The notes under the pieces are model-generated. The model was not told where the DNA came from. It saw only the letters and a list, made by a program, of their open reading frames with translations, and ran no database searches. Of a stretch of DNA of 53,902 nucleotides, positions 18,388-27,365 are shown in pieces (within the stretch, counting starts at the first letter, position 1; every line of letters begins with the position of its first letter). The stretch is from Oscillospiraceae bacterium (GTDB lineage: Bacteria > Bacillota > Clostridia > Oscillospirales > Oscillospiraceae). The stretch lies in the NCBI GenBank assembly GCA_009781515.1, contig WQXY01000016.1:1-53902 (forward strand), read 5' to 3'. The position numbers were made by a program, and so were the translations under genes.

Positions 18388-19104
18388 CTAATCGCCCAAG
18401 TATGCTTTGACCACCTTTTCGTCGCGGCGCAGGTCACTGCCTCTACCCTCAAGCACAATGCTGCCCGTATCCATAACATAGCCGTAATCGGCAAGACCGA
18501 GAGCCATTTTGGCATTTTGCTCAACAAGAAGTATTGTAGTGCCTTCCTTGTGAAGGTTCTTTATTATCTCTGTAATATCCCTGACAATAAGCGGTGCAAT
18601 ACCCATTGACGGCTCGTCCATGAGCAGAAGCTTCGGCGACGACATAAGCCCGCGACCGATAGCAAGCATTTGCTGCTCACCGCCTGAGAGTGTACCGCCG
18701 AGTTGTTTTCTGCGTGTTGCCAGTATCGGAAAACGCTCAAACACAGACTCCATACGGCGCTTACGCTCAGCTTCATCTTTGAGAGTATAAGAGCCAAGCT
18801 CAAGGTTTTCGAGTACCGTATGGTCTTTGAAAATATGCCTTCCCTCGGGAAGTTGCACGAGACCTCTTTTTACTATGTCATGTGCAGGTTTTCTTGTGAT
18901 ATCCTCACCGCAAAATGTTACAGTTCCCGCTGCCGACGGTATAAGCCCCGATATGGTTTTCAGCGTTGTGCTTTTTCCCGCACCGTTACTGCCGAGAAGC
19001 GTTACAATCTGCCCCTCGTGCACCTCAAAGCTGATACCGCGAAGTGCTGCCACCTTGCCGTAATATGTTTCGAGATTTTCAACTTTTAAGAGCAGCTTAC
19101 TCAT
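18388..19104 (-). CDS. livF: Branched-chain amino acid ABC transporter ATP-binding protein LivF
   Basis: 238 aa. Walker A GSNGAGKSTTLK, signature LSGGEQQMLAIGRG, Walker B LLLMDEPSMGIAP, and the LivF-typical QLPEGRHIF. It is one of two ATPases powering the Liv importer at the inner face of the membrane. It is last in a livJHMGF order and overlaps livG by 4 bases (ATGA), so it is translationally coupled. A strong terminator follows. Confidence 0.96.
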   Translation of the reverse strand: MSKLLLKVENLETYYGKVAALRGISFEVHEGQIVTLLGSNGAGKSTTLKTISGLIPSAAGTVTFCGEDITRKPAHDIVKRGLVQLPEGRHIFKDHTVLENLELGSYTLKDEAERKRRMESVFERFPILATRRKQLGGTLSGGEQQMLAIGRGLMSSPKLLLMDEPSMGIAPLIVRDITEIIKNLHKEGTTILLVEQNAKMALGLADYGYVMDTGSIVLEGRGSDLRRDEKVVKAYLGD

Positions 19105-19883
19105 AACGCGGCGTCCTCATCTTCCTGACTCCCAAGATAAGCTTCAATAACCTTACTGTCAGACTGCACCTCTTGGGGAGTGCCCTGTGCTATTTTTGTG
19201 CCGAAGTTGACAACAATAACATGTTCGGAAACATGCATTACCAAATCCATGTCATGCTCAATGAGAAAAACCGTTATTCCCAAATCGTCACGGATATCGC
19301 GTATGAGCATTGAAAGCTGATTTTTTTCCTCACGGTTGAGCCCCGCCGCAGGTTCATCAAGCAGCAAAAGCCGTGGTTTTGCCGTCAGCGCTCTTGCCCA
19401 CTCCGTCCGCCGCTGGTCGCCGTAAGACAGGTTCTTGGCAAGTTCATTCTTTTTGTCGGCAATACCGACATACTCGAGTGCATAGGTTGCATACTCCAAA
19501 ATATCTTTTTCCTCACGCCTTGCTGCGGGGTGGCGAAGCAGTGCACCCATAACCGACTGCTTGCTCACGCTGTGAGCACCGCTCATTACATTTTCGAGCA
19601 CTGTCATGTTTTTGAACAGACGCACATTTTGAAATGTACGGATAATTCCCTTATGCGTAATTTTATACGGCTTAAGACCGATAAGCGACTCGTCTCTGAA
19701 ACGGATATCCCCGCTTGTTGGTTTATAAAAACCTGTCATGCAGTTAAACACAGATGTTTTACCGGCACCGTTTGGGCCGATAAGTGACGTTATAGAGCCT
19801 TCCTGCACATCAAAGCTTAAATTCTCAACAGCAACGATGCCGGAAAAGCGCATTGTCAAATCTGTAACCTGCATTAAAGACAT
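19101..19883 (-). CDS. livG: Branched-chain amino acid ABC transporter ATP-binding protein LivG
   Basis: 260 aa from ATG 19883, chosen because AAAGGTG lies 8 bases upstream; an in-frame GTG 18 bases earlier is less likely. Walker A GPNGAGKTSVFN, the LivG hallmark IIRTFQNVRLFKNMTVLENV, and Walker B LLLLDEPAAGLN are present. The signature motif reads LSYGDQRRTEWARAL rather than LSGGQ, as is usual for LivG. It pairs with LivF. Confidence 0.96.
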   Translation of the reverse strand: MSLMQVTDLTMRFSGIVAVENLSFDVQEGSITSLIGPNGAGKTSVFNCMTGFYKPTSGDIRFRDESLIGLKPYKITHKGIIRTFQNVRLFKNMTVLENVMSGAHSVSKQSVMGALLRHPAARREEKDILEYATYALEYVGIADKKNELAKNLSYGDQRRTEWARALTAKPRLLLLDEPAAGLNREEKNQLSMLIRDIRDDLGITVFLIEHDMDLVMHVSEHVIVVNFGTKIAQGTPQEVQSDSKVIEAYLGSQEDEDAAL

Positions 19884-19900
19884 TAAAGTCGCACCTTTCA

Positions 19901-20884
19901 CTATATTTTATCAGGCAATTTATCGTTAGCCCTAAGTCTGTCGGGCCAAAGCCCCTGTGGTCTGTTTATCATAACAACAACAAGAAGCAGTCCGAAAAAC
20001 AACATTCGCATGTCCCCGACAAACGGAATGTCGCGAAATATCTCCGGGAAAATCGCAAAGAACGCCGCTCCGATTATAACCCCGGGAATTTTACCCATAC
20101 CGCCAAGTATTACTGCAAGCAGTACATTAACGGACTGCGTAAAATCAAATGAATTTGGTGATATTGATGTCATTTGCACGGCATAAAAGCTGCCGGTAAT
20201 TCCACCGAGAACCGCTCCGAGTATATATGCATAGAGTTTGTATAATACCGTATTTACACCCATTGCCTGCGCGGCATCTTCATCTTCACGGATAAACGCA
20301 AGCGCACGGCCGAAGCGTGAGTGCCTTATTCGAAACGAAATAATTATGAAAATCACGATAAGCACAAGATACACATAAAACCAATGCGTAAACGATGTAA
20401 GACGGAAGCCAAACAGCTCAGGTCTTGTTATACCGTGAAGTCCGCTTGCCGCTCCCGTAATGCTCAAATTACGTGCAGTAATACGCACGATTTCCGCAAA
20501 TCCGAGTGTGACAATCGCAAGATAGTCGCTGCGCAGCTTTAACGTCGGCGCTCCGATAATAACGGCAATAACTATTGATACGGCAATTGATACGGGCAGC
20601 GTCAGCCAGAAGCTCCACTCGAATACATTAACGAGTATTCCCGTTGTATACGCACCAATCGCAAACTTTGCGGCATATCCCAAATCGCAAAGCCCTGTAT
20701 ATCCGACGATGACATTAAGCCCGAGTGCAAGGAGCATATAAAACATAGCTATGAGCATAATGTTTATGTAATGGTTGTTAAAATAGAGAGGAAATGAGGC
20801 AACAATCAAAAAAATCGCAGCAAGAACACCCGCTCTTATGAGCTTGTTGTCCATTAATTCATATGCTTTAGATATTAGCTTCAT
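19901..20884 (-). CDS. livM: Branched-chain amino acid ABC transporter permease LivM
   Basis: 327 aa with about 9-10 hydrophobic segments. LNVIVGYTGLCDLGYAAKFA (about 54-73) and the cytoplasmic coupling loop RALAFIREDEDAAQAMGVN (about 194-212) are LivM hallmarks. It forms the membrane channel with LivH. The start ATG is preceded by GAGGAAAT. It ends 17 bases before the livG start. Confidence 0.95.
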   Translation of the reverse strand: MKLISKAYELMDNKLIRAGVLAAIFLIVASFPLYFNNHYINIMLIAMFYMLLALGLNVIVGYTGLCDLGYAAKFAIGAYTTGILVNVFEWSFWLTLPVSIAVSIVIAVIIGAPTLKLRSDYLAIVTLGFAEIVRITARNLSITGAASGLHGITRPELFGFRLTSFTHWFYVYLVLIVIFIIISFRIRHSRFGRALAFIREDEDAAQAMGVNTVLYKLYAYILGAVLGGITGSFYAVQMTSISPNSFDFTQSVNVLLAVILGGMGKIPGVIIGAAFFAIFPEIFRDIPFVGDMRMLFFGLLLVVVMINRPQGLWPDRLRANDKLPDKI

Positions 20885-20896
20885 ATTTCCTCTACG

Positions 20897-21814
20897 TTAC
20901 ATTCTCTCTATTTCGGTTTTACCCATAAGTCCGTTTGGTCTGAAAATCAAAATTACTATGAGCAGCCCAAACGCAAATACATCTTTCCATTGTGAGCCGA
21001 CAAACTGCGTGCCTATTGCTTCTAAAAGACCAAGCAGCAAGCCGCCGAGCATAGCCCCGGGAATGGAGCCGATGCCGCCGATAACCGCTGCCGTAAATGC
21101 CTTGATACCAAACATATATCCCATGCTGAATGATACATTTACATAAAGAATGTTGTACATTCCGCTTGCAATTGCAGCGAGCGCCGACCCTATGAAAAAT
21201 GTTACTCCGATGATTTTATTAACATTTATACCCATGAGTCTGCAGGTATCTCTGTCAAGTGCAATGGCACGCATAGCCTTGCCTACCATTGTCTTTTTTA
21301 TCATAAGAGTAAGCCCCGCCATAAGTGATGCTGATATGGTCAGCAAAATAACTTGAATATCCGTGAGTCTGAACATACCCGCCTGAAAGAGCGGCGCAGC
21401 TTCAATTCCGCTTTGGAAAAAATATGTACGGCTGCTTGTAATAACCATGACAGCATTGTAGATAATAAGCGAAACACCGATAGCCGTGATAAGAAGCGAA
21501 AGCCTTGGGGCTGCGGCTTTAATAAGCGGACGGTAAGCAAATCTTTGCGTTAAATAGCCTACAATACCCGCAATAATCATTGCTATAACAATGGATATCA
21601 CAATCCCCGGCCAACCCGGTAATGCCGCAGATACTACACCAAACGACGCGAAGCAAACGAACGCGCCCACCATGAATATATCACCGTGGGCGAAGTTCAG
21701 CAGCTTGATAATTCCGTAAACCATTGAGTAACCTAATGCTACCAATGCGTAAAACGAACCCAAAATCAAACCGTTTACAGTTTGTTGAAGTATTAGCTCC
21801 CAAATTGTGAACAC
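20897..21814 (-). CDS. livH: Branched-chain amino acid ABC transporter permease LivH
   Basis: 305 aa with about eight membrane segments. The N-terminus has GLILGSFYALVALGYSMVYG and LLNFAHGDIFMVGAF. The coupling loop KAMRAIALDRDTCRLMGIN marks it as LivH. It is the partner of LivM. It lies 13 bases after livJ and 12 bases before livM, all in one operon. Confidence 0.95.
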   Translation of the reverse strand: MFTIWELILQQTVNGLILGSFYALVALGYSMVYGIIKLLNFAHGDIFMVGAFVCFASFGVVSAALPGWPGIVISIVIAMIIAGIVGYLTQRFAYRPLIKAAAPRLSLLITAIGVSLIIYNAVMVITSSRTYFFQSGIEAAPLFQAGMFRLTDIQVILLTISASLMAGLTLMIKKTMVGKAMRAIALDRDTCRLMGINVNKIIGVTFFIGSALAAIASGMYNILYVNVSFSMGYMFGIKAFTAAVIGGIGSIPGAMLGGLLLGLLEAIGTQFVGSQWKDVFAFGLLIVILIFRPNGLMGKTEIERM

Positions 21815-21827
21815 GCGATGCTCCTTA

Positions 21828-22973
21828 TTATGGTGTTATTTTCTTAAATGCACCATTTTCTATTTGAAGTATAATAAAGTTGGACAACGCAGGTTCACGA
21901 TCTGCTGTGAACTTAATAAGTCCTGATAGACCTTGGAATTCAATGGATTGCACTGCATTACGCACTGCTGCTGTTTCAAAGCTTCCTGCTTTTTCAATAG
22001 CGGCTTTGAGCAGATATATCGTGTCATACGCGAGCGTTGCATATGCACCCGGGAATGAGTCATCATCTGCAGCCATCTTGTGGTGCGCTCTGTAGGCCGA
22101 AACAAATGCTTCACCGCCAACTGCAAACTCAACAAACGGCGGGCTTGTTACAAACACACCCTCACCCTCGGGACCTGCAGCTGTGATAAGCTCCGGTGAT
22201 GCCGAGCCGTCGCCGACTGCGATATGACCTTCAAATCCGCCGCGGCGAAGTTGTCTGATAACATTGGAGCCGTCTGCATGATAACCACACCAGTAGACAA
22301 AATCGGCACCTGAGTTTTGGATTGATGTAACAATTGCAGAAACGTCTGCAGCGCCTTTTTCCATAACTTCAACTGCTACGATATTAAAGCCTGCAGGCGG
22401 AAGTCCCGCTTGGCAAAGGTCGGAAAGATTTTCCGTATATTCATCGGCTTGATGTATTAGTGCTACATTCTGAGCACCGACATATTTAAGTAAATCAATG
22501 AGGGTAAGCACTGCGTGCGAACCGGGGCTGTTAATCATAAATGATTGCTGGAAGCCCTGCTCTGTAATTCTTGTGGAGTTTGCACCTGAGAGAAGAAAGA
22601 GAAGGTTTGCATCGTAAAATTGCTGCATTGCGGGAATTGTTGCACCTGAGCAATATCCGCCGACAACAAAGTCAACACCTTCGGCTACAATTCGTGATGC
22701 TGCTGTACTTGCCATATTCGGGTCACAACCGTCATCAGCTTGGAACAGCTTCAATTTTTTACCTAATACGCCACCGGCTTCGTTGATTTCACTTACCGCA
22801 AGGTCATATGACTGCATCATATCTGTTCCGTAGTAAGCTTCGGTTCCGGATGTCGGCACCAAAACACCAATGACGATGTCATCACTGCTGCCGCCGTCAC
22901 ATGCTGCAAGAATGCCTACAAGCAGAAACACTGATATAAGCACTGCAACCATTTTTCTTGATTTTTTGAACAT
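21828..22973 (-). CDS. livJ: Branched-chain amino acid ABC transporter substrate-binding lipoprotein
   Basis: 381 aa from ATG 22973, selected because AGGAGG lies 8 bases upstream. A lipoprotein signal peptide (VAVLISVFLLVGILAAC) with lipobox LAAC gives a diacylglyceryl-anchored binding protein; lgt is nearby at 24.9 kb. The mature part is a type I periplasmic-binding fold (Peripla_BP_6): DIVIGVLVPTSGTEAYYG at the start, then SEINEAGGVLGKKLKL. The exact ligand (Leu/Ile/Val, or another amide or urea-type ligand) cannot be read from sequence. It is first in the operon, behind the promoter at 23052-23079. Confidence 0.92.
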   Translation of the reverse strand: MFKKSRKMVAVLISVFLLVGILAACDGGSSDDIVIGVLVPTSGTEAYYGTDMMQSYDLAVSEINEAGGVLGKKLKLFQADDGCDPNMASTAASRIVAEGVDFVVGGYCSGATIPAMQQFYDANLLFLLSGANSTRITEQGFQQSFMINSPGSHAVLTLIDLLKYVGAQNVALIHQADEYTENLSDLCQAGLPPAGFNIVAVEVMEKGAADVSAIVTSIQNSGADFVYWCGYHADGSNVIRQLRRGGFEGHIAVGDGSASPELITAAGPEGEGVFVTSPPFVEFAVGGEAFVSAYRAHHKMAADDDSFPGAYATLAYDTIYLLKAAIEKAGSFETAAVRNAVQSIEFQGLSGLIKFTADREPALSNFIILQIENGAFKKITP

Positions 22974-23051
22974 TATACTATCCTCCTGTTTTTGTGCGCT
23001 CTGTTTTATTTTTGACATGAATAAAGAATGGATTTTTAATCACATCTTGAT

Positions 23052-23079
23052 ATATTACTACATTTTTCCGTGCTGTCAA
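23052..23079 (-). promoter_or_regulatory. Promoter of the liv operon
   Basis: On the minus strand, TTGACA (23079-23074), 16-base spacer, TAATAT (23057-23052). The -35 box overlaps the stop codon of the upstream EamA gene. The remaining leader of about 70 bases shows no evident riboswitch or T-box. Confidence 0.7.
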
Positions 23080-23948
23080 GGTTTTTCCGCCTTTTTGTCC
23101 TCTGTTTTCTCAATCCAAACATTATATCCGACCACTGTCACAATGATTATTATACCACCGATAATTGCAAATCTGCCCGGTATTTCGGTTTCGGGCAAAA
23201 AACCGATAACCCCTGCAAGCGCTACCCAAGACGGGTTAAGTATCGGCTCAATCGTAGTGATAAGGCAGGCTAAAAGTGCCGATATTCTCTTGATTGCTTT
23301 CGAGAAGAATACATATGCAATGCCGACCTGTACCACGCCGAGCAAAACAATCGCACCCCATGCGGCTGCATCTGCCGTAACTTCAAAGAAAGCAAACGGC
23401 AGTCCTATGCAGGAGTTAATCAAAAAGCCCAAAAACAAAGCGTCCTGCGGATTTGTATCGGGTCTTTTATTGCACACGTAGACCCCCGCCATGGAAAGTC
23501 CCGATACGAGTGCCATAATATTTCCCCAAAAGCCGCCCGCGTCAAGATTATCCGCAAAAAACAGCAGCATACCGAGTATCGTGAATAAAACCGCAACAAG
23601 AGAACTGAGTGTCGGCTTTTTCCTGTAAAAAATGAGATATATCAAAATGATAAAAATCGGTGCTGTAAATTGTAATAAGATTGCCGCAGCTGCCGTCGTC
23701 AGTTTGTTTGCAAACACATACATGATTGTCGTAGATGAAAGGCACAGCGCCGCTAAAACATTACCGGGCGTAAAATTAAGCTTAAAGCTCCTGCGGTAAA
23801 TAACAAACACCGCAGCAGCAAAGAGCGCTCGCAGACCGACAATACTCATTGCTCCCCACGGGATAAACTTAATAAACACGCCTCCGAAGCTCCAACACAT
23901 GGAAGCCGCCGCAATATATACTATACCTTTTCGCTTTTCTGTTAGCAT
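23076..23948 (-). CDS. EamA/DMT-family permease
   Basis: 290 aa from ATG 23948 (MLTEKRKGIVYIAAA), preceded by CGGAGC at 8 bases; the longer open frame is rejected because it lacks an SD. There are ten hydrophobic segments arranged as two EamA repeats, e.g. SFGGVFIKFIPWGAMSIVGL in the first and LACLITTIEPILNPSWVAL in the second. DMT permeases export or exchange amino acids or other metabolites; the substrate cannot be assigned. It lies 19 bases after the rhodanese lipoprotein and is probably cotranscribed with it. Confidence 0.9.
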   Translation of the reverse strand: MLTEKRKGIVYIAAASMCWSFGGVFIKFIPWGAMSIVGLRALFAAAVFVIYRRSFKLNFTPGNVLAALCLSSTTIMYVFANKLTTAAAAILLQFTAPIFIILIYLIFYRKKPTLSSLVAVLFTILGMLLFFADNLDAGGFWGNIMALVSGLSMAGVYVCNKRPDTNPQDALFLGFLINSCIGLPFAFFEVTADAAAWGAIVLLGVVQVGIAYVFFSKAIKRISALLACLITTIEPILNPSWVALAGVIGFLPETEIPGRFAIIGGIIIIVTVVGYNVWIEKTEDKKAEKP

Positions 23949-23967
23949 GATATTTGCTCCGTTTCTT

Positions 23968-24750
23968 TTATTCAAACCACTTTGAAACCATTTGCATGTC
24001 ATATACATTCGTATATCCGCCTGCAACTAAGATTTCAACCGCTCTTGCACTGCGAACACCTCCTCTGCAATAGACAATAATTTTAACATCTTTATCCTCG
24101 GGCAGATCTTCGAGCCGCTCACTAAGCTCAGCCACAGGTATCAGTATTGAGTTTTCTATATGTATTTCTTCAAACTCATCGGGATTTCGAACATCAAGCA
24201 GTATTACCGTATCGTTTGTTTCTACAAGCTCTTTTGCTTCATCTCCGGTTATAATCACAGCTAAAGCTCCGTTTTTATCTGCCATATCACTACCCCCAAA
24301 CATCCATTTATCTTCTTGCGGGTCTGCATAAAATACGTTGGTATATCCAAGCCCTGCAAGTATATTTCGCGCAGTAAGTGCCGGACCGCCCATACCTCCG
24401 CAAAAGCAATATGTAATAATCAGCGTATCCTTGGCATGTATATTTTCTTCGGCAAATGCACTCAGTTCGTCAATCGGAACATTTATAGCACCAAGCACAT
24501 GCCTGTCTAAAAAACTTTCTTCACTTCGCACATCAATAATGAGTGCGCCCTCGGTACTGCTCCACTGCTCAAACGCCGTAGCGGACTCCAGCCACCACTC
24601 ATGCCTGTCTGTATGGGAATACCCGGGCGTCGGCACGGGCACACCCCCCGACGGCATGTCCGGTGATGTAATGTCAGTACAGCCTGCAAGCATAAAAAAA
24701 GCTGCAACCAATAAAATAGGCAATAATAATGCGGGACATTTCTTACACAT
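23968..24750 (-). CDS. Lipoprotein with two rhodanese domains
   Basis: 260 aa from ATG 24750. A lipoprotein signal peptide ends in the lipobox LAGC. Two rhodanese domains follow. The first (about 60-145) has the active-site loop CFCGGMGG. The second (about 160-255) has CRGGVRS, the common CRxGxR-type loop, and ends VYDMQMVSKW. Both carry a catalytic Cys, suggesting sulfur transfer or persulfide handling outside the membrane. There is no SD in front of the start; instead an extended -10 lies 6 bases away, suggesting a leaderless mRNA. The frame begins with a TTG two codons earlier, which would sit inside the promoter. Confidence 0.88.
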   Translation of the reverse strand: MCKKCPALLLPILLVAAFFMLAGCTDITSPDMPSGGVPVPTPGYSHTDRHEWWLESATAFEQWSSTEGALIIDVRSEESFLDRHVLGAINVPIDELSAFAEENIHAKDTLIITYCFCGGMGGPALTARNILAGLGYTNVFYADPQEDKWMFGGSDMADKNGALAVIITGDEAKELVETNDTVILLDVRNPDEFEEIHIENSILIPVAELSERLEDLPEDKDVKIIVYCRGGVRSARAVEILVAGGYTNVYDMQMVSKWFE

Positions 24751-24756
24751 ATTCAA

Positions 24757-24765
24757 ATTATAACA
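24757..24765 (-). promoter_or_regulatory. Extended -10 promoter of the rhodanese gene, leaderless configuration
   Basis: On the minus strand, TGTTATAAT (24765-24757) fits TGnTATAAT exactly. Six bases (TTGAAT) separate it from the ATG at 24750, so the expected +1 is the A of the start codon. TTGAAA lies 15 bases upstream of the -10 as a possible -35. Confidence 0.65.
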
Positions 24766-24791
24766 AATATGTCAAGTTTTCAAAGTTTCAC

Positions 24792-24820
24792 TTCATATTT
24801 TCATCATTTAATGATACAAT
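24792..24820 (+). promoter_or_regulatory. Candidate promoter of lgt with overlapping inverted repeat
   Basis: TTCATA (24792-24797), 17-base spacer, TACAAT (24815-24820). An inverted repeat ATCATT-T-AATGAT (24803-24815) fills the end of the spacer and touches the -10, a position suited to a repressor. The SD TGGAGGTG lies before the ATG at 24854. Confidence 0.45.
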
Positions 24821-24853
24821 ACATTTTGGATATTTTAACTTGGAGGTGCTGTT

Positions 24854-25699
24854 ATGGACGCCACTATCACGTTCCCTTTGTTCGGCGACTGGCTTGCTAT
24901 AAATATACCACGGTATTTTACGGTTTTTGGGTTCAACATTTATTACTACGGTATTCTTGTCACACTCGGCTTTGCAATGGCAACTTTGTATCTTGTCAAA
25001 CGCAGCGAACTTTTTGGTCTTACAACCGATAATATTCTCGACATACTTCTCATTTCCGTACCCTGCGGGCTTATCGGCGCGAGAATTTACTTTATGCTCT
25101 TTAATTTCAGCGACTTTTTCGGGGCGGGTAAATGGGAAAATATCTTAGCATTTCGTGACGGCGGTCTTGCTGTTTACGGCGGTATTATTGCATCCGGACT
25201 TGTTTTTATCATATACAGCCGTGTCAAAAAAATTCCGCTCGGAAGCTTGCTCGATGCCGCCGGATTTGGTCTGTTTATAGGTCAGGCTATCGGCCGTTGG
25301 GGCAACTTCATCAACCGTGAGGCATTTGGTGTAGAAACCGAACTACCATGGAAAATGGGACTTACCTCATGGGGTGTAACAAAATACTATCACCCTGCGT
25401 TTTTATATGAGTCGCTTTGGAATGTTGCGGGTTTACTCATAATGCATATCTTTTCCAAAAAGTCCAAAACAAAATATCCGGGGCAGTATTTCCTGTTTTA
25501 CGTTGCATGGTACGGGCTCGGACGTTTTATGATAGAGGGATTGCGTGTCGACAGCCTGTTTATCCCCGGCACAGATTTTCGTGTGTCACAATGGCTTGCG
25601 GCAGCGTCATTCTTGGCGGCAGTCGGACTATTATTATTTAACCAATTTCGTACAAAAACCAAATTAGAAGAAAATCAGGAGGAAATCGACAATGGGTAA
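24854..25699 (+). CDS. lgt: Prolipoprotein diacylglyceryl transferase
   Basis: 281 aa with seven membrane helices. It transfers diacylglycerol from phosphatidylglycerol to the lipobox Cys of prolipoproteins, such as LivJ, the rhodanese lipoprotein and PotD of this window. The Lgt signature is seen as IGRWGNFINREAFG (about 149-162). Also present are INIPRYFTVFGFNIYYYGIL at the N-terminus and YHPAFLYESLWN, with the conserved P-x-x-L-Y-E. The SD TGGAGGTG precedes the ATG. The end overlaps the next gene by 8 bases. Confidence 0.96.
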   Translation: MDATITFPLFGDWLAINIPRYFTVFGFNIYYYGILVTLGFAMATLYLVKRSELFGLTTDNILDILLISVPCGLIGARIYFMLFNFSDFFGAGKWENILAFRDGGLAVYGGIIASGLVFIIYSRVKKIPLGSLLDAAGFGLFIGQAIGRWGNFINREAFGVETELPWKMGLTSWGVTKYYHPAFLYESLWNVAGLLIMHIFSKKSKTKYPGQYFLFYVAWYGLGRFMIEGLRVDSLFIPGTDFRVSQWLAAASFLAAVGLLLFNQFRTKTKLEENQEEIDNG

Positions 25700-26009
25700 C
25701 TACGACGGATTTAAGAAAAAAGCCAAGGAAACATTTGAAACCATAGCTGATGCGTCTGTTGACGCATACAAGGTGGCTGAGGAAAAAGCAAGAGTGCTTG
25801 CTAAAAAAACCAAGCTTCGTGCAGGTATTGTCAATGATAAGGCGACAATCCGCAGACTCAGTGTTGAGCTTGGCACCACCTACTACAAAATGTTCAAAGA
25901 CTCCCCTGCTCCCGAGTTTGAGCAGCTGTGCATTGAAATTACAAGTGCACACGAACGCATCGCCGAAAAAGAACGCCTCATCGAAGAGCTGAAAAGCAAC
26001 ACGAAATAA
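25692..26009 (+). CDS. Small coiled-coil protein of unknown function
   Basis: 105 aa, almost all helical and charged, with no membrane segment or signal. It begins MGNYDGFKKKAKETFETIAD and has heptad-like spacing over about 10-50 and 80-103. The central ELGTTYYKMFKD (about 57-68) is similar to short proteins commonly found in Clostridia with the pattern L-G-x-x-Y-Y. I cannot name a function. AGGAGG within the end of lgt serves as its SD and the frames overlap by 8 bases, so it is translated with lgt. Confidence 0.75.
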   Translation: MGNYDGFKKKAKETFETIADASVDAYKVAEEKARVLAKKTKLRAGIVNDKATIRRLSVELGTTYYKMFKDSPAPEFEQLCIEITSAHERIAEKERLIEELKSNTK

Positions 26010-26025
26010 GGTGCCGGGGGTTGAT

Positions 26026-27360
26026 ATGAAAAAAAAGAAATTTACTTTTATCGGGGCGGGTTCATTAGGATTTACACTTGCACTTGCAAGAGATATCCTC
26101 AGCTTTGAGGCATTTAGAGATTGCGAGCTTCATTTAATGGATATCCATGAAGGACGCCTTGAATATGCCGCAAAGGCAGTAGGCAGACTTATATCTGCAG
26201 GGGGCTACGCTGCCACCGTGCACCCCACAACCGACAGAAAAAAAGCCCTTGAAGGTGCCGACGGCGTGCTTATCACAATACTTCAAGGCGGCGTGGACGT
26301 TTGGCGTTATGATATCGAAATCCCGAAAAAGTATGGTGTTGACATTAATGTCGGTGACACACGCGGACCGGCAGGTGTCATGCGTTTTCTGCGAACTGCC
26401 CCCGTCATGCTTGATATTATCCGCGACGTTGAAAAGCTCTGCCCGAATGCAATAGTCTTAAACTACACCAACCCGATGGCAATGCTTTGCGGATATCTGC
26501 AACGCATGAGTAAGGTAAGCATTACAGGGCTGTGCCACAGCGTCCAAGGCACGGCATGGATGCTCTCACAATGGATTGGCGTCGACATGTCCGATGTTAC
26601 CTACACATGTGCAGGTGTTAATCATACTGCGTTTTATCTTGACTACAAAGTAAAGGGCGAGGACGCTTATCCGCTTATATATGACAAGGTAAAAAACGAC
26701 CCCGCCATATACAATGCAGAGCCCGTCCGAAATGAAATGTTCCTGCATTTCGGGTATTATCCGACAGAGTCTTCGGGTCACAACTCGGAATATTTGCCGT
26801 GGTTTCGTAAGCGTGAAGACTTAATAGAAAAGTACTGCACACACGGCACTAACTGGAACCCCGGTCATTATGCTTATATCTTGAATGAATACTTAAAAGC
26901 AGCCGATACATGGGAAGACAGTTTTAAGGAATTCCTTACCAAAGAAGACATAGACTTAAACAGAGGCGGCGAATATGCTGCCAACATATTTAATGCAGTG
27001 TTTGGAAACGGCGAGCATTTTGTCTTTAACGGCAATCAGCTCAACAACGGCATAATAGCAAATATGCAGCCCTCAGCTTGTGTTGAAACACCTGTACTCG
27101 CTTCCCCCACGGGTCTTCAGCCCATTCATGTGGGTAAAATGCCCGAAAACATCGCCACCCTCACAGACCTCACTGCCCGCATAGAGGAAATGGCAGTTAA
27201 TGCCGTAATAGAGGGCGATGTCAATAAAGTCCTGCAGGCTAACCTGTTTGACCCGCTCAGTGCCGCTGTTTTGTCAATGGCAGAAATAAGGGAAATGACA
27301 CAGGAAATGCTCCGTAAAAACGAAGCATTCTTGGGGTACTTTGGTTCAGTTGAGTTATAA
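26026..27360 (+). CDS. melA: GH4 family alpha-galactosidase-like glycosidase
   Basis: 444 aa from ATG 26026, chosen because GGGGG lies 6 bases upstream; a GTG 15 bases earlier is possible. GH4 enzymes use NAD+ and a divalent metal and act by oxidation-elimination. The N-terminal Rossmann motif FIGAGSLGFTLALARDIL, LMDIHEGRLEYA, and NYTNPMAMLCG are family marks. The metal-binding Cys motif is GLCHSVQGT; CHSV is the form of MelA-type alpha-galactosidases, whereas CDMP and CNVP mark phospho-glucosidases. Substrate is therefore probably an alpha-galactoside, by family inference. It lies 16 bases behind the coiled-coil gene and converges with comFB 5 bases away. A galactokinase-like gene lies 19 kb further on. 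Confidence 0.88.
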   Translation: MKKKKFTFIGAGSLGFTLALARDILSFEAFRDCELHLMDIHEGRLEYAAKAVGRLISAGGYAATVHPTTDRKKALEGADGVLITILQGGVDVWRYDIEIPKKYGVDINVGDTRGPAGVMRFLRTAPVMLDIIRDVEKLCPNAIVLNYTNPMAMLCGYLQRMSKVSITGLCHSVQGTAWMLSQWIGVDMSDVTYTCAGVNHTAFYLDYKVKGEDAYPLIYDKVKNDPAIYNAEPVRNEMFLHFGYYPTESSGHNSEYLPWFRKREDLIEKYCTHGTNWNPGHYAYILNEYLKAADTWEDSFKEFLTKEDIDLNRGGEYAANIFNAVFGNGEHFVFNGNQLNNGIIANMQPSACVETPVLASPTGLQPIHVGKMPENIATLTDLTARIEEMAVNAVIEGDVNKVLQANLFDPLSAAVLSMAEIREMTQEMLRKNEAFLGYFGSVEL

Positions 27361-27365
27361 TCTCT

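Noticed and set aside
22974..23018. N-terminal extension of LivJ
   Set aside because: It lies upstream of the AGGAGG SD and would spoil the lipoprotein signal peptide.
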